NCBI GenBank assembly: GCA_002205965.3
Contig: NADL03000699.1
Span: forward strand, 930,001 to 994,000
DNA length: 64,000 nucleotides
Source of the DNA: Kappaphycus alvarezii
Lineage: Eukaryota; Rhodophyta; Florideophyceae; Gigartinales; Solieriaceae
Direction: 5' to 3'
Of the stretch, positions 46,080 to 56,579 are shown piece after piece (position 1 is the first letter of the stretch; each line of letters opens with the position of its first letter). Position numbers and translations under genes: made by a program. Under the pieces are notes generated by a model. The model was not told the DNA's origin. It searched no databases and was given only the letters and a program-made list of their open reading frames with translations.

Positions 46080-47045
46080 ATGACTCTCGCCCGTACTACC
46101 GTTCTCCTGGCATTTGCAGCCATAGCCGCCCCGGTCTTTTCCCAGGACTGGTGCCCAACCTACACCGTCCGAACCATTCAGGGCACCGCCCCAGGTCCCG
46201 TCGCCCTTGAAAAGACAGTCCAGAATTACCGAAACATTCTCGGCAATGTCTCAAACGGAAACAATCCAGGGCCGCTCGACAACGGTCATCGCTCTGTATG
46301 TTATGCCTTTCCTTTTTTGTGCTCTCAACACTGATTCCCCATTCTACATTGTCTATTCTATTCGCTTCCTTGTCGGCACCGGTCATACCAAACACTCTGT
46401 ATGGGATAGTTCAGTGTATTGACATTCTCGGTATTGAATTCTGTGCATATGTTTGATTTTTTTCCCGCTCCAGGTCAACTGGGATGCACCGATTGTTCCG
46501 TTTGACATGCCCCCAACTTTTTCAAGGCCACTGTTACTCGCGGAATTTCGTTCACCACAACTGGTAATGAGTTTAGAGTTAGTAATCCAGTCGATGAGGG
46601 CATTGAAGACAACCGCTTCTCTAGCTTCGACTGGAGATTCCCCACCATTTTCAAAACCTTCAGTCCTGAGCGTCTCTTCGCTAGTGCATGGAGCAACAAA
46701 ATCGTCGCCAGATTCTTCGTTCCCGCTCAAGATGACGCAGCAACCGTTTCTGGATTCGGAGCCGTTTTCGTCAATGTGAAAAAGCCCCAGAAGACTTTTA
46801 TCTCTTATTACGATCAAGATGACTGCCTTATTAAGAAGCTTTATATTAAGCCGAGGGCTAAGGGCTTGAGTTTTGGAGGGATTAAGGTTCTCAAGAAGGA
46901 CGGGGCTTGGGTCGATAGCGCGGTGTATAAAGCAGCCATAACCCTTGGTGATGCAACCATCTCAGAACCTTACAATGCTACGAAAAATGTCGTTGTGCTC
47001 GATGATTTGGTTTACGGAGAACCGCAGGCGGTGCTCTCCTCTTAG
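46080..47045 (+). CDS. Secreted protein of a mainly bacterial family, one intron
   Basis: Start ATG 46080 gives a signal peptide (MTLARTTVLLAFAAIAAPVFS, cleavage before QDWCPT). Exon 1 ends at 46295; a 178-bp intron (46296-46473) has GTATGT and CCAG ends; exon 2 opens VNWDAPIVPFDMPP. One base seems lost in the T-run 46518-46522, after which the frame runs to 47045: FKATVTRGISFTTTGNEF, RLFASAWSNKIVARFFVPA, VSGFGAVFVNV, GLSFGGIKVL and VVLDDLVYGEPQAVL. From memory this layout (RxxNWD, RGxxFxTxG, FVPG, GFGAVF, GLSF, DDFIYGEP) matches an uncharacterised group of secreted bacterial proteins. About 262 residues. Enzymatic role unknown. The intron shows it is a resident eukaryotic gene. Confidence 0.7.
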
Positions 47046-48420
47046 ATACTCACACGACTTGTAACGTTGACATTGGAATAATTTTGGCTACAAACTAATC
47101 TGAGCACAACTAAATGAGTTGCACATTTGGGCAAACGGCCTTCATCCTGAAACAGCCGAACCGGCCCCATTTAACCTTTTCAGTCCATCAATTCCTTTAT
47201 TTAGAGCGGCTATTCCTTCCCACCGCATTGGCAAGGACTTTGCCTAAATGCATTGTAATTGCGGTACTCTCCATCGTTTTTGCGACTTTACTGCTAAAGG
47301 CCATAGCGATTGACATTTCTGAAAATGAAAACTATTGATAGTCGAGGATTTCTTTGCATTGGAAACCTCGGCACTAGTATGGTCAAGATATCGCAACATC
47401 TCTGAGCGAGAACCGCCATCACAGCAGAATTACGCCCAAATGTGCTTGAAGACGGGCGCAGGGAACATAAAAGAGGAGGGGCGCCAAAGCATCGTTCATA
47501 GGCGAGAAGAGGGGAAACATGGGGTTGATTTACTGCGATGGCAAAGTAGGTAGTAGCCTAGAAAGCTATGTGATAAAACGATGCCGAAGGATCGACCGTA
47601 AAAGGAGGAGTGAAAGTGCTATGGACCAAATACTAAAAAGTATTTATTAGTCCTGTCAATAGGCATGCCGTATTCGAAGCAACCTATAAAGCCTCATGTC
47701 TTGGTAAAAGAATGATCTTTACCTTCGGATATTGGTCCCTTGCTCGGTTCGCGACAGATTGTGCCACTTCCGCCAGGAGGGAAAAGGCCTCTGAGTGCCA
47801 ACCACCGATCGTAGAGATCAGGGCTCAAAGAAGTCTAATCTTCTCTCGCAATTCAGCAATGAACCCTCGGAACTTCTGTGGCTTTTCGGCGCGGCCGGCG
47901 TTCAAGCTAGTGAGAGGGTCAAGTTTCCTTAATATCAGATGAGAAGGGGCCAGAGGGTTGACGAAAGTGGCGTCGGAGTAATCAGTGCCCCTTGTTGAGG
48001 ACAAAATAGTTGGTTTTTACCACTTCGGGGTGCCGAGCCGGAACAAGTTGACCTCTCTGATCGTAACTAGATACTTTTCCGCTCGGTAACTACTTAGAGA
48101 AAAGTAAAGGCCCCGCTACAGTAGCTTCCACCGTATCCGCACGGACCAATTACTGCTGACGCAGTGGCGGCATCAAAGGGCTAGACCACAAACCAAATAC
48201 TGTTCGGATAAATGAAACAAAAAACACATAGACGAATTCCCTTACCGGGTGTTTGTTGCCTCTTTTGAATTCCGACACGGTCAAAGAAAAAAACATAACA
48301 AATGCATATGCCTATCCTATTGAGGTTCCTTTTCCCGTTCTCGGCATTAGAAATTGAATGAATCAACACTGATTCATTCCGACACGCACCCTCGATGACC
48401 GGGCAAAGCAGAATTAAAGA
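47046..48420. other. Intergenic, no gene recognised
   Basis: A 74-codon frame at 47114-47338 has one hydrophobic segment but no family. The rest holds no supported feature. Confidence 0.3.
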
Positions 48421-49260
48421 ATCAACGAAGCCATTCTCGGTATTCCGTCAAAGCTTCGCCGATGATGATCTTAGTCAGATTTTCCGCGCGTTTTCTGCTG
48501 ACGGAGTATATTGAACTGTAACCGTTCGGTGAGCAACTGCATCTTTGACGTGGTGGTAATGAATACCGATGTGCTTCACCTTTCGGACTCCCTGCACATC
48601 TTCTGTCCAACGGATAGTTCCCAAGTTGTCCTGGAAAATTATAGTAGACTTCCGCTGCGGACAAAAAATTTCCTTGAGAACCGACCGGACCCAGGAAACC
48701 TCACGCACACAGGTGCTTAGGAAATATAACTCAGCCTCGGATGTCGATAGAGTAGTTACCGGCTGCAAAGTTGAACTCTACACAACAGGACCACCGTTGA
48801 CGGTCAAAAAAGTAACCCGATCGGGATCGGCGATGAGATTGATCCCGAGCCCATTCCGCATCAGTCCAAGCCTCCAGCATGATCTGTCCATCACTGTTCG
48901 GTAGATAAATACAAACGTCCTAAGTACCGATAAGGAAGCTTGAACTCCGGTGCGGACTGAAACCTCCCAGCATAGACACGACTGTGGCAGTATCCGGTCG
49001 GCTTCTGGTTGCCAGAAGAAGTAGCAAACCTGGAATCCTTCGATACGGTATTTGCTCCACTTCCATCGACTCAGTAGCGGATAACGTCCTTCTCTCCTCG
49101 TAGAGGGGATGTGATAAAGGAAGTGGGAAAGGTTTATCCTTTCATCTTTCATGTCAGCGGCCTCAGTGATCTTCCGATAAACAGTCGTTGTGACAAGAAG
49201 GTACCGCCCGGAAGTTGTTGGACTTGCACTCCAAGGCACTGAGTACATTCCCCGAGCTCG
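48421..49260 (-). pseudogene. Copia-type pol fragment (RNase H end)
   Basis: Minus-strand frames give the end of a copia polyprotein: LEAWTDAEWARD-like sequence in broken frame near 48860-48900, then VTTLSTSEAELYFLSTCVREVSWVRSV, IIFQDNLGTIRWTEDV, KVKHIGIHYHHVKDAV and LTKIIIGEALTEY. In copia elements these are the RNase H core (S-E-A-E, D-N) and the tail. Frames shift and no LTRs were found next to it, so it is a dead remnant of a family different from the element at 49403. Confidence 0.75.
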
Positions 49261-49402
49261 GATGCCTTTAATTACTTCGATAAATTATACCAGTACGGTT
49301 CTTTAATCTTCTAAATTAACTTTTAGATTACTATGCATATTTAAATACGATAACAGAAAAATTCGACAAAAGTATATACCTTAATCTTTTTCACGTAAAA
49401 GA

Positions 49403-49840
49403 TGTTAGTGTAATTTCACTTCTTTGCCTTTTTCTGACAGCTGACAACTCGCAAAGAGGCTTACAGTTATTACTGTACTTTACCGTTCAACCTAGAACTT
49501 GACCGTTATGTTTATGCACTGCACAGTACTGTAAGCTTGAGCTGATCTACTCTAGATCAGCTCAAGCAAGTTTAGGGTTAGACACTCACCGTCGTCTACA
49601 TGTCTTCTGGAAACTTCCTTCGATCAACAGAAATCATTAGTCGACTCCCCTTGAAGTCTATATAAGCCCCGGTCTCTCTCCATCTTTACCTGAGTAAAGT
49701 TCCTGACCACCTTCTCCTCTCTCATCTCTCCATCTCGGTCCCTCACTCTTACTGCCCTTCTCTCTCTCTCTCCTGCTCTCCCGCTCTCTCTTTCACTTCT
49801 ATCTGGCTCCCTCGCTCCCGCTCTCTCATTCTGTCCATCA
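49403..49840 (+). repeat. 5' LTR
   Basis: 438 bp, TG...CA ends. Contains a GTAC palindrome (cacagtactgta, around 49521) that reads cactgtacagtactgta in the 3' LTR, a long imperfect palindrome gagctgatctactctagatcagctc, a TATA-like ctatataagc (about 49659), and a CT-rich 3' half. Confidence 0.95.
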
Positions 49841-49854
49841 GGTTATGGGCCCAG
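49841..49854 (+). other. Primer binding site for internal initiator-tRNA-Met priming
   Basis: GGTTATGGGCCCAG directly follows the 5' LTR. It is complementary to the anticodon stem-loop of eukaryotic initiator tRNA-Met (CTGGGCCCATAACC), not to a tRNA 3' end. This is the half-tRNA priming arrangement known from Drosophila copia and yeast Ty5. Confidence 0.8.
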
Positions 49855-50305
49855 GCCGCTAGCGCTGCACACCGACTTATCTCTTTCGCGCTCTCTGCTT
49901 GACGCGAACCACCTCGAGGCTACCCTACAATACGTGTAGAGATGAAAACACAGGAGCTCCAAAAAAAAACACGGAAGCTTTGATCTGACTTCTTTGTCGT
50001 CTCTGCACTATCTACTGACCGTCTGTCTTGTGGCCTTTCCAATGCCCGTCGTCTTTGCACTACCTACTTTGGTTGATTTTGCGGCCCGTCGTCGTTCTTC
50101 ATCCCCGCACCACAGAACAAAGTCCATTTTGCGGCCCGACTCCTCGTTGCTACTCGCCTCGTCTTTGTGTCACATACCTCGGTTTGTTTCACAGCCCGTG
50201 TCTAGTCTCAGCAGTAAGTCCAAATCTCCTCGAAACCTCTTGCTTCCTTATATCTTTCACGCTTCTTCCTCAGCCGTCGCCTAACCTCGCAACGTCCTGC
50301 CTCCA

Positions 50306-51192
50306 GTGGTCATCTGCCGCTCCGTCTTCCTTCGAGGAATCAAGATCTCTCCAGACGACCCTGTCGTCCGCAGTATCAATTTCACTTCCGACGGCGACTC
50401 ATTAGACCCTGTCCAAGCTCCGCCCCGATCCGAGAGGCCGCAGCTTCGCCCGAAGTGCCGTTTCATCGACGACTCCGCTACTAAGTCTGACGGTGAAGGC
50501 GGTGATATAACCTCTACTGCAACCACCCCGGACGTCGTTTCACCCCTTCTAACTCTCACAAGAAGAATATCTCTCCCAAGAAGAAGGATTTTCTTCAACA
50601 CATCTTGGTATTGGGTACAAAGAAAAGGCCCGCAATCGGAAACAACTCCAATAATCCAGTCAAGCTCCGCTCAAATCCTCTACCCGTCTCTGCAAGCCGT
50701 GTGTCGAAACTAAGGGTCAGAAGAAACCAGTTACAAACGTAGCTGCCCCAGTTCAAGTTATTAACTTGATCTCTCCTACTCCAGCACCTCCGACACCTCC
50801 AGCTCCTGATCCAGTTGCTCTCACCCAATCTCCTTTATCGCCTGCGGTGCCGCCTCTTCCTGCTGACCCTCCAGCGTTAAGAATCCCCACCCCGCTTACT
50901 GTCGAACCTCTCTCTCCGGCTCCACTTCCTTCGTCCACTGTACCTTCTCCTCCGCCTCCTGTGGCACCTATAATACCCTTTGTTTCGGAACCCAAGTCTT
51001 CTTTCCTCACCTGTGATCTCTGTCAGCTCAAAGTATCCGGTCCGAAGCAACTTGCTCTGCACAGAGGTGGTAGGAAGTGCCTGCAACAGATCTGAGCGGA
51101 AGTCGGCTATTACTCCATGTGCTCACTGTAACCGCGTCTTCCAAACTGGACACGACCGCAACAAACACATTGACCACAAACAAAAAAATTAA
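50306..51192 (+). pseudogene. Extra 5' ORF of the copia element, Pro-rich with zinc fingers
   Basis: Between the primer site and gag lies about 0.9 kb of broken coding sequence: an acidic/polar part (SPDDPVVRSINFTSDGDS, FIDDSATKSDGEGGD), a basic part, a proline-rich part (50766-50990, PTPAPPTPPAPDP) and two zinc-finger-like units. The first is C-x2-C-x12-H-x5-C (CDLCQLKVSGPK..., 51012-51080); the second is C-x2-C-x12-H-x2-H (CAHCNRVFQTGHDRNKHIDH, about 51118-51177). At least two frame changes. Typical copia elements lack this ORF. It may bind nucleic acid or chromatin. Confidence 0.55.
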
Positions 51193-51224
51193 ACTTTGAT
51201 TCACTTGGTCCCATTATACCCATC

Positions 51225-54200
51225 ATGGACTCCTCTGCGGACCTCGTATTGATAATCTCGAGAAGCTCCGTGATGATAACTTTCACATTTGGAAAGCTCG
51301 AATTCAACTCATCCTACCTCTCAGGGAGGTTGACAATCATCTTACACTTGATCCACGGAAGCATCTTCGTCAACTCACTCCGCATGGCAAAAGGCAGATG
51401 ACGAGGCAAGAGCCATCATTGGACTCACACTTTCAGATGCTCACGTTAAGCAGGTTCAACATGCCACCTCGGCCAAGAAAATTTGGGAACTCATTTGTGA
51501 TATTTTCGAAAATCATACTGTGCTAAACAAGCTCGCCGCAAGACGTCGCTTCTACACCGCGCAGATGCACCCAAATGAGAAAGTTCTACTATTTGCTGCC
51601 CGTATTCGCCAACTTGCGGCCACTCTAAAATCCATGTCTATGTATGTCGAGGACAGCGAAATGGCCATGGACTTCCTCAATGGCTTGCCCGATCGCTTTG
51701 ACAGCCTCATATCAGCCCTTGATGCTTCCAATATCGAAGATGGCAAGCTTTCGTTCGAATTTGTACAGAGTAGATGTCTCCAAGAAGAGCAGCGCCATGC
51801 TCAGCCAGATAAAGACGCACTCAAAGTCGCTGAGACGGCTGCACTCCTGGGACCCAGTCTTCCAAGCCTCAAACAGGAACTTCCGCAGAAATGTGCATAC
51901 ACTGCGGCAGGCGTCGTGATAGCAACCGATGCTACAAGAAGTTCCCTCATCTCGCTCCCAGAGGTCATCCAGCTTGAGCTCATCTTGATAAGGCCAGAGG
52001 AAGTGGAGGAAAATCCCTCAATGCCACGGAGGTTGCTGAAACTACCGAACACCCAGATGTCGTTTGTCTCTTTGCGTCGACTTCCCCTGCACAACAAGTA
52101 GCACTTCAATCTACCGGAGGCCCTCCTCTCTCATCTATGCAGTGGGTCATCGATTCAGGATGTACCTCGCATGTCCTTACGACCGCTCAGCTTTCACAAG
52201 TTATCACCTTCTCGCGTCCCCTTCAACTCTCGACCTTGCGGCAGATTCTAAGGCTATGATTATTGGCTCCGGTGACGTTGCTCTCACGTTACGACGGAAG
52301 GGAGAAACTGTCAAGTGTGTAATGAAAAACGTATTACACGTTCCAGACCTTCGCTACCAACTGCTCTCCGTATCTGTTATTTTCAAAGCTTGGAATTGAG
52401 ACGCGCTTTAATAACGATACAGTCACCCTTGTTCGTCATTTGTACTCTAGTCTTGTGGCGACGGGTACGCTCACTAATGGCCTATAATCCTTGGATGTCA
52501 CCAAGCCTGCACTAAAGCAACAGACGGGATCTCAAGTTTCCTTCATATGCCCAATTTCAATCTGGCATCAGAGATTGCCGCCCACACATGCTCCGGGAAT
52601 CAAGTCAATTATCAGAAGCGGTGTCGTGAAAGGTGTAAAAATTTCACAAGGAAACGAGGAAGATGATGTTTGCGTCGGCTTCATCATTGGTAAATCCCAC
52701 CGTGCTCCAATCCCGAAGAAAAGACAAAGCCGTTCGGCAAAATCTCTAGAACTGGTTCATTCTGATGTCTTGGGACCGGTTGAAACTCCTTCTCTGGGAG
52801 GGGCTAGGTATTTTGTATCATTCATCGACGACTACTCCAAGTGGACGGTTTTGTATCCTATGAGCCACAAGTCAAAGGTGATAGATTGCTTTGAAAACTA
52901 CAAAGCCTTTGCGGGAAGCACACTAGCCAGTCTCTGAAACATCTCCAATTCCATGAGTTTCCTGAAATGAAAACTCCATTGGATGAAGATAACCTTCTCA
53001 TTAAGGCTTTACGATCTAACCATGGCGGAGAGTACCTCTCAACCGAGTTGAAAAACTTCCTACAGGAGAACGGCATACAAAATCAGCTCACTGTGGCTCA
53101 CAACCTCCAGAAAAACGGGACTGCAAAACGGATGTATCGAACCCTTCTCATCTAGTCCGTTCGATGTTACTCCACGAGGGTCTTCCAAAGCATTTCTGGG
53201 CTGAAGCACTTTCCACGGCTGTCTATGTTCTGAATTGCGTTACTTCAAGCTATTTTCCAGAGAGCACCACTCCTTACCACCGCTGGAACGGCATTGCCAC
53301 TGAAATATCTCACATGCGGGTATTTGGTGCACATTGCTGGTATGTCGTGCCAAAGAACAAACTCAAGAAGTTGGATCCCAGATCTAGTGAAGCCCTTATG
53401 ACGGGGTACTCCGCTCAGAGCAAGGGATATAAGCTGTGGTATATCGGCTCAGAGAGAATGGTAATATCCAGAGATGTAATTTTTAATGAAACCGCAACAT
53501 GTACACAGCCTGAAGTCACCTATGGGCTACCGAATGGAGGTCACGGCCAAAAATTTCCCCCAGTGAAGATAAATATCCTTCTGAAGAGTTTTTCGAAGTA
53601 CATAATTCCGTTGACGAAAACGAAGATTCTGAAGAGTCCACTGCCGGTGAAGAAAATATACTCTCATCTGAAGAAGCCAATTCAGTAGCTCCTCGTCGTT
53701 CCTCTCGGATCTCAAAGAAGCCCATCCGCTGGTGTCCTTCTAGCTCTTCCTCAAATGTGTCACTTGTCGCAGAAACTGCACTGCTCTCAACAGGTGTTCC
53801 TGCAACATACGAAGAAGCTACTTCTGCAGAAAACATTGATTTTTGGATTCCAGGTATCAAAAAGGACGAAGAATCTATCCATGAGAATAGAACCTTCGAT
53901 CTGGTTCCAATAAAACCAGGAATGCACGTGATTCCATGTCGCTACGTTTTTCGTATCAAACCCGACGTCGGTCCTAAGGTTCGTATCGTCGCTAAAGGAT
54001 TCAGAAAAGTTACCGGACTAGAGTACACAGAGACGTATGCTCCTGTCGTTTCTATTGCTGTTGTACGAATGTTCCTCTGCTTGACAAATCTGTTAGATCT
54101 GGAATTCCATCAGATGGGCGTAGTAATCGCGTTTCTGAACGGTGACTTGGACGAAGAAATATTCATGGAGACTCCAGCTGGTTTCCGAGATCTGAACAAG

Positions 54201-55250
54201 CCCAAACTCGTCTGTCGACTTCTGAAGGCCCTGTATGGATTGAAGCAGGCTCCTCGCCAATGGTATGCAAAAAGGATGCATTTCTGACTTTGCAACTCAA
54301 CTTTGTCAGCAACCCGCACGAGCCATGTGTTATGTCTACCGTAAGGAGACTATGTTCTGCATGATAATACCATATGTTGATGATCTCATCATTTCAGGCA
54401 GCAGTCGAAATATGCTCAACAATATCAAGGAAGAACTGAAGAAGAGATTCAAGGTGAAAGACTTCGGTCCTGTCCGGGAATTACTTGGTAATCAAGTGCA
54501 GCGAAACCGCTCTGAGAGAACGCTGCATATTTCGCAATCGATATACACAGACAAGATCTTAGAAAGGTTCCAAATGGCGGACTCAAAACCTGTCGATACT
54601 CCAATGGTCCAAAGCAATTCCAACAAGGACGGAACTAATGATCAAGAACTTCCTTCATCAGTACCATATCGTTCTGCAACAGGCAGTCACATGTACTTGA
54701 TGATCTGCACTCGTCCAGACATTGGATTCGCTGTAGGCAAGCTGTCGCAGTTCTGCAAAAAGCCGATGGTCACTCACTAGAGGGCTGTCAACGTGTGTAT
54801 CGCTACTTGAACGGATCTAAAACTCTTGGAATTCTTACAGTCCGTCTTCACCTCACACCATCACTGGATTCAGTGACTCTGACTGTGCTGACTGCCACTC
54901 TACTCGCAAATCTACCGAAAGCTTCGTGTTCATGATGTCTGGTGGACCTATCTCATGGCGTTCCAAGAAGCAAGGATGTGTCGCGCTGTCGTCCTGCGAA
55001 GCAGAGTACATATCTCTGTGCACTGCCTCTAAAGAAGCTATTTGGTTGTCAAACCTTCTCTGCAGTTTGATGAATGAGAACTGACCTACTCCTATTAGGA
55101 TATCAGTTGACAACTCAGGCGCAATTGGCTCGTCCCAGAACGAATCAATGAATGAACGGAACAAGCACATTGATATTAGGTATCATTTCGTTCGTGAATC
55201 TGTGTCGTCCAAACAGATCTCTGTTACCCACTGTCCTCGCAGTGGGTAAC
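51225..55250 (+). pseudogene. Copia gag-pol polyprotein, interrupted
   Basis: Gag starts at ATG 51225 (MDSSADL) and shifts frame into KLRDDNFHIWKARIQL, then a long open part (51520-52101) ending in a Cys/His knuckle-like CIHCGRRRDSNRC. Protease motif WVIDSGCTSHV at about 52147-52179. GAG-pre-integrase near 52560-52690; integrase VHSDVLGPVETPSLGG and FIDDYSKW (52750-52850). Its later catalytic residues are changed: RSNHGGEY (Asp to Asn) and TAKRMYRTL (Glu to Lys). RT 53757-54790 keeps KARIVAKGF-like and AFLNGDLDEEIFMETPAGF blocks and YVDD (54373-54384). RNase H: CEAEYISLCTASKEAIWL and VDNSGAIGS, ending near 55250. Several frameshifts and stops; not autonomous as it stands. Confidence 0.85.
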
Positions 55251-55403
55251 AGACTTAGACCTTCTAACGAAACCTTTGCTGCGCGTCAAGTTTGTGAAAT
55301 TTCGAAGTGAGTTGGGCATTTTTCCTCCTGGTATTTCAAGTTAATTTTTTATTGTTTTCAGATCGAGGGGCGCTGCTCAGGTCAGTTCTAGTTTGAGGTG
55401 GCG

Positions 55404-55843
55404 TGTTAGTGTAATTTCACTTCTATGCCTTTTTCTGACAGCTGACAACTCGCAAAGAGGCTTACAGTTATTACTGTACTTTACCGTTCAACCTAGAACT
55501 TGACCGTTATGTTTATGCACTGTACAGTACTGTAAGCTTGAGCTGATCTACTCTAGATCAGCTCAAGCAAGTTTAGGGTTAGACACTCACCGTCGTCTAC
55601 ATGTCTTCTGGAAACTTCCTTCGATCAACAGAAATCATCAGTCGACTCCCTTGAAGTCTATATAAGCCCCGATCTCTCTCCATCTTCTACCTGAGTAAAG
55701 TTCCTGACCACCTTCTCCTCTCTCCTCTCTCCATCTCGGTCCCTCACTCTTACTGCCCTTCTTTCTTTCTCTCTTCTACTCTCCCGCTCTCTCCCTCGCT
55801 TCTATCTGGCTTCCTCGCTCCCGCTCTCTCGTTCTGTCCATCA
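55404..55843 (+). repeat. 3' LTR
   Basis: 440 bp, direct copy of 49403-49840 with scattered substitutions and small indels, mostly in the CT-rich half. Confidence 0.95.
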
Positions 55844-55848
55844 AAAGA

Positions 55849-56161
55849 CGCGTCAAAAAAGTGAGGGAGGAGTTTTTGGGTGTAATAACTTAGTTTTAGG
55901 TTGTTTTTGTATTGATTAGAGCTAAATTTTTTACATAAATCGTATCATATGCAGAGCTGCGGATAGAATTAGATAGATTTGTACATAAAAGCGATAATAA
56001 ACTGTATAAAAGGTGCTTGGTTTTTCTGTAGATTAATAATATAAAACATAAGAACAGTTTTGACGTTTTACTACATATATTAAACTAAAGACAACGGATC
56101 AATATGATGATCATAAGTGCCGTTAATGAATTGAAATCGTGAAAACAGCCCAATGAAGTTC
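55849..56161. other. AT-rich spacer, nothing recognised
   Basis: Flank of the copia element; its AT-rich target sequence continues here. Any upstream remains of the transposase would lie on the minus strand towards 56162. Confidence 0.3.
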
Positions 56162-56579
56162 TTACTTATGCCTGAAAATTGCACGCACAGAATAGAAGTT
56201 TTTGATTCTTTCGTTCACATTTTCATGATGAGCCCTTAAAAAAAAGTGTAATTCTTTTCTGGATTGGCAAACAGAGCTCGTTGTAATGAAACAACGTGCA
56301 TGCCAATACCTATTATCCGCAATGAATTGCTCATTATTTGTTAAATGCAGAAGCATTTTCTTCTTGAATATATATAGATCAGGATAAGCACCGCGCTGGA
56401 ACGGGCCATCGCACCACAAATATCTCCTGATGTAACTGACAGCTCGATCTCATATCGAGGGCCCAAAACCTGGGACTTATGCGAATACCACTTGGGGTCG
56501 AAAAAGGTCGGCTTAGTAATAGGAAAATCCGTCCCATCAACTGAACGGTATATAACAATCTAAGAATTTTCCAAATCAA
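56162..56579 (-). pseudogene. DDE transposase fragment
   Basis: Minus-strand broken frames read YRSVDGTDFPITKP (near 56540), DPKWYSHKSQVLGPRYEIELSV, WCDGPFQRGAYPDLYIFKKKMLL (about 56415-56350) and IADNRYWHARCF. DGTD and ADN-x-Y are the first and second catalytic-Asp blocks of DDE endonucleases of the Harbinger/IS4-like type seen in many eukaryotes. The third block (HENVNERIKNF) follows. Frame shifts and lack of flanking inverted repeats mark a dead copy. Confidence 0.6.

Larger units (their letters stand above)
49403..55843 (+). mobile_element. Copia-type LTR retrotransposon, complete in structure
   Basis: Bounded by direct LTRs (49403-49840 and 55404-55843), both starting TGTTAG and ending CATCA, and by a perfect 5-bp target duplication AAAGA (49398-49402 and 55844-55848). 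Next to the 5' LTR is a primer site; next to the 3' LTR a purine-rich tract (gaggtggcg, 55395-55403). Coding order gag, protease, integrase, RT, RNase H marks it as Ty1/copia. LTRs differ at roughly 4 percent of sites by eye, so the insertion is fairly recent, yet the coding region is interrupted. Confidence 0.95.

Noticed and set aside
50766..51010. Gly-rich minus-strand frame over the copia leader
   Set aside because: Antisense of the proline-rich zinc-finger ORF.
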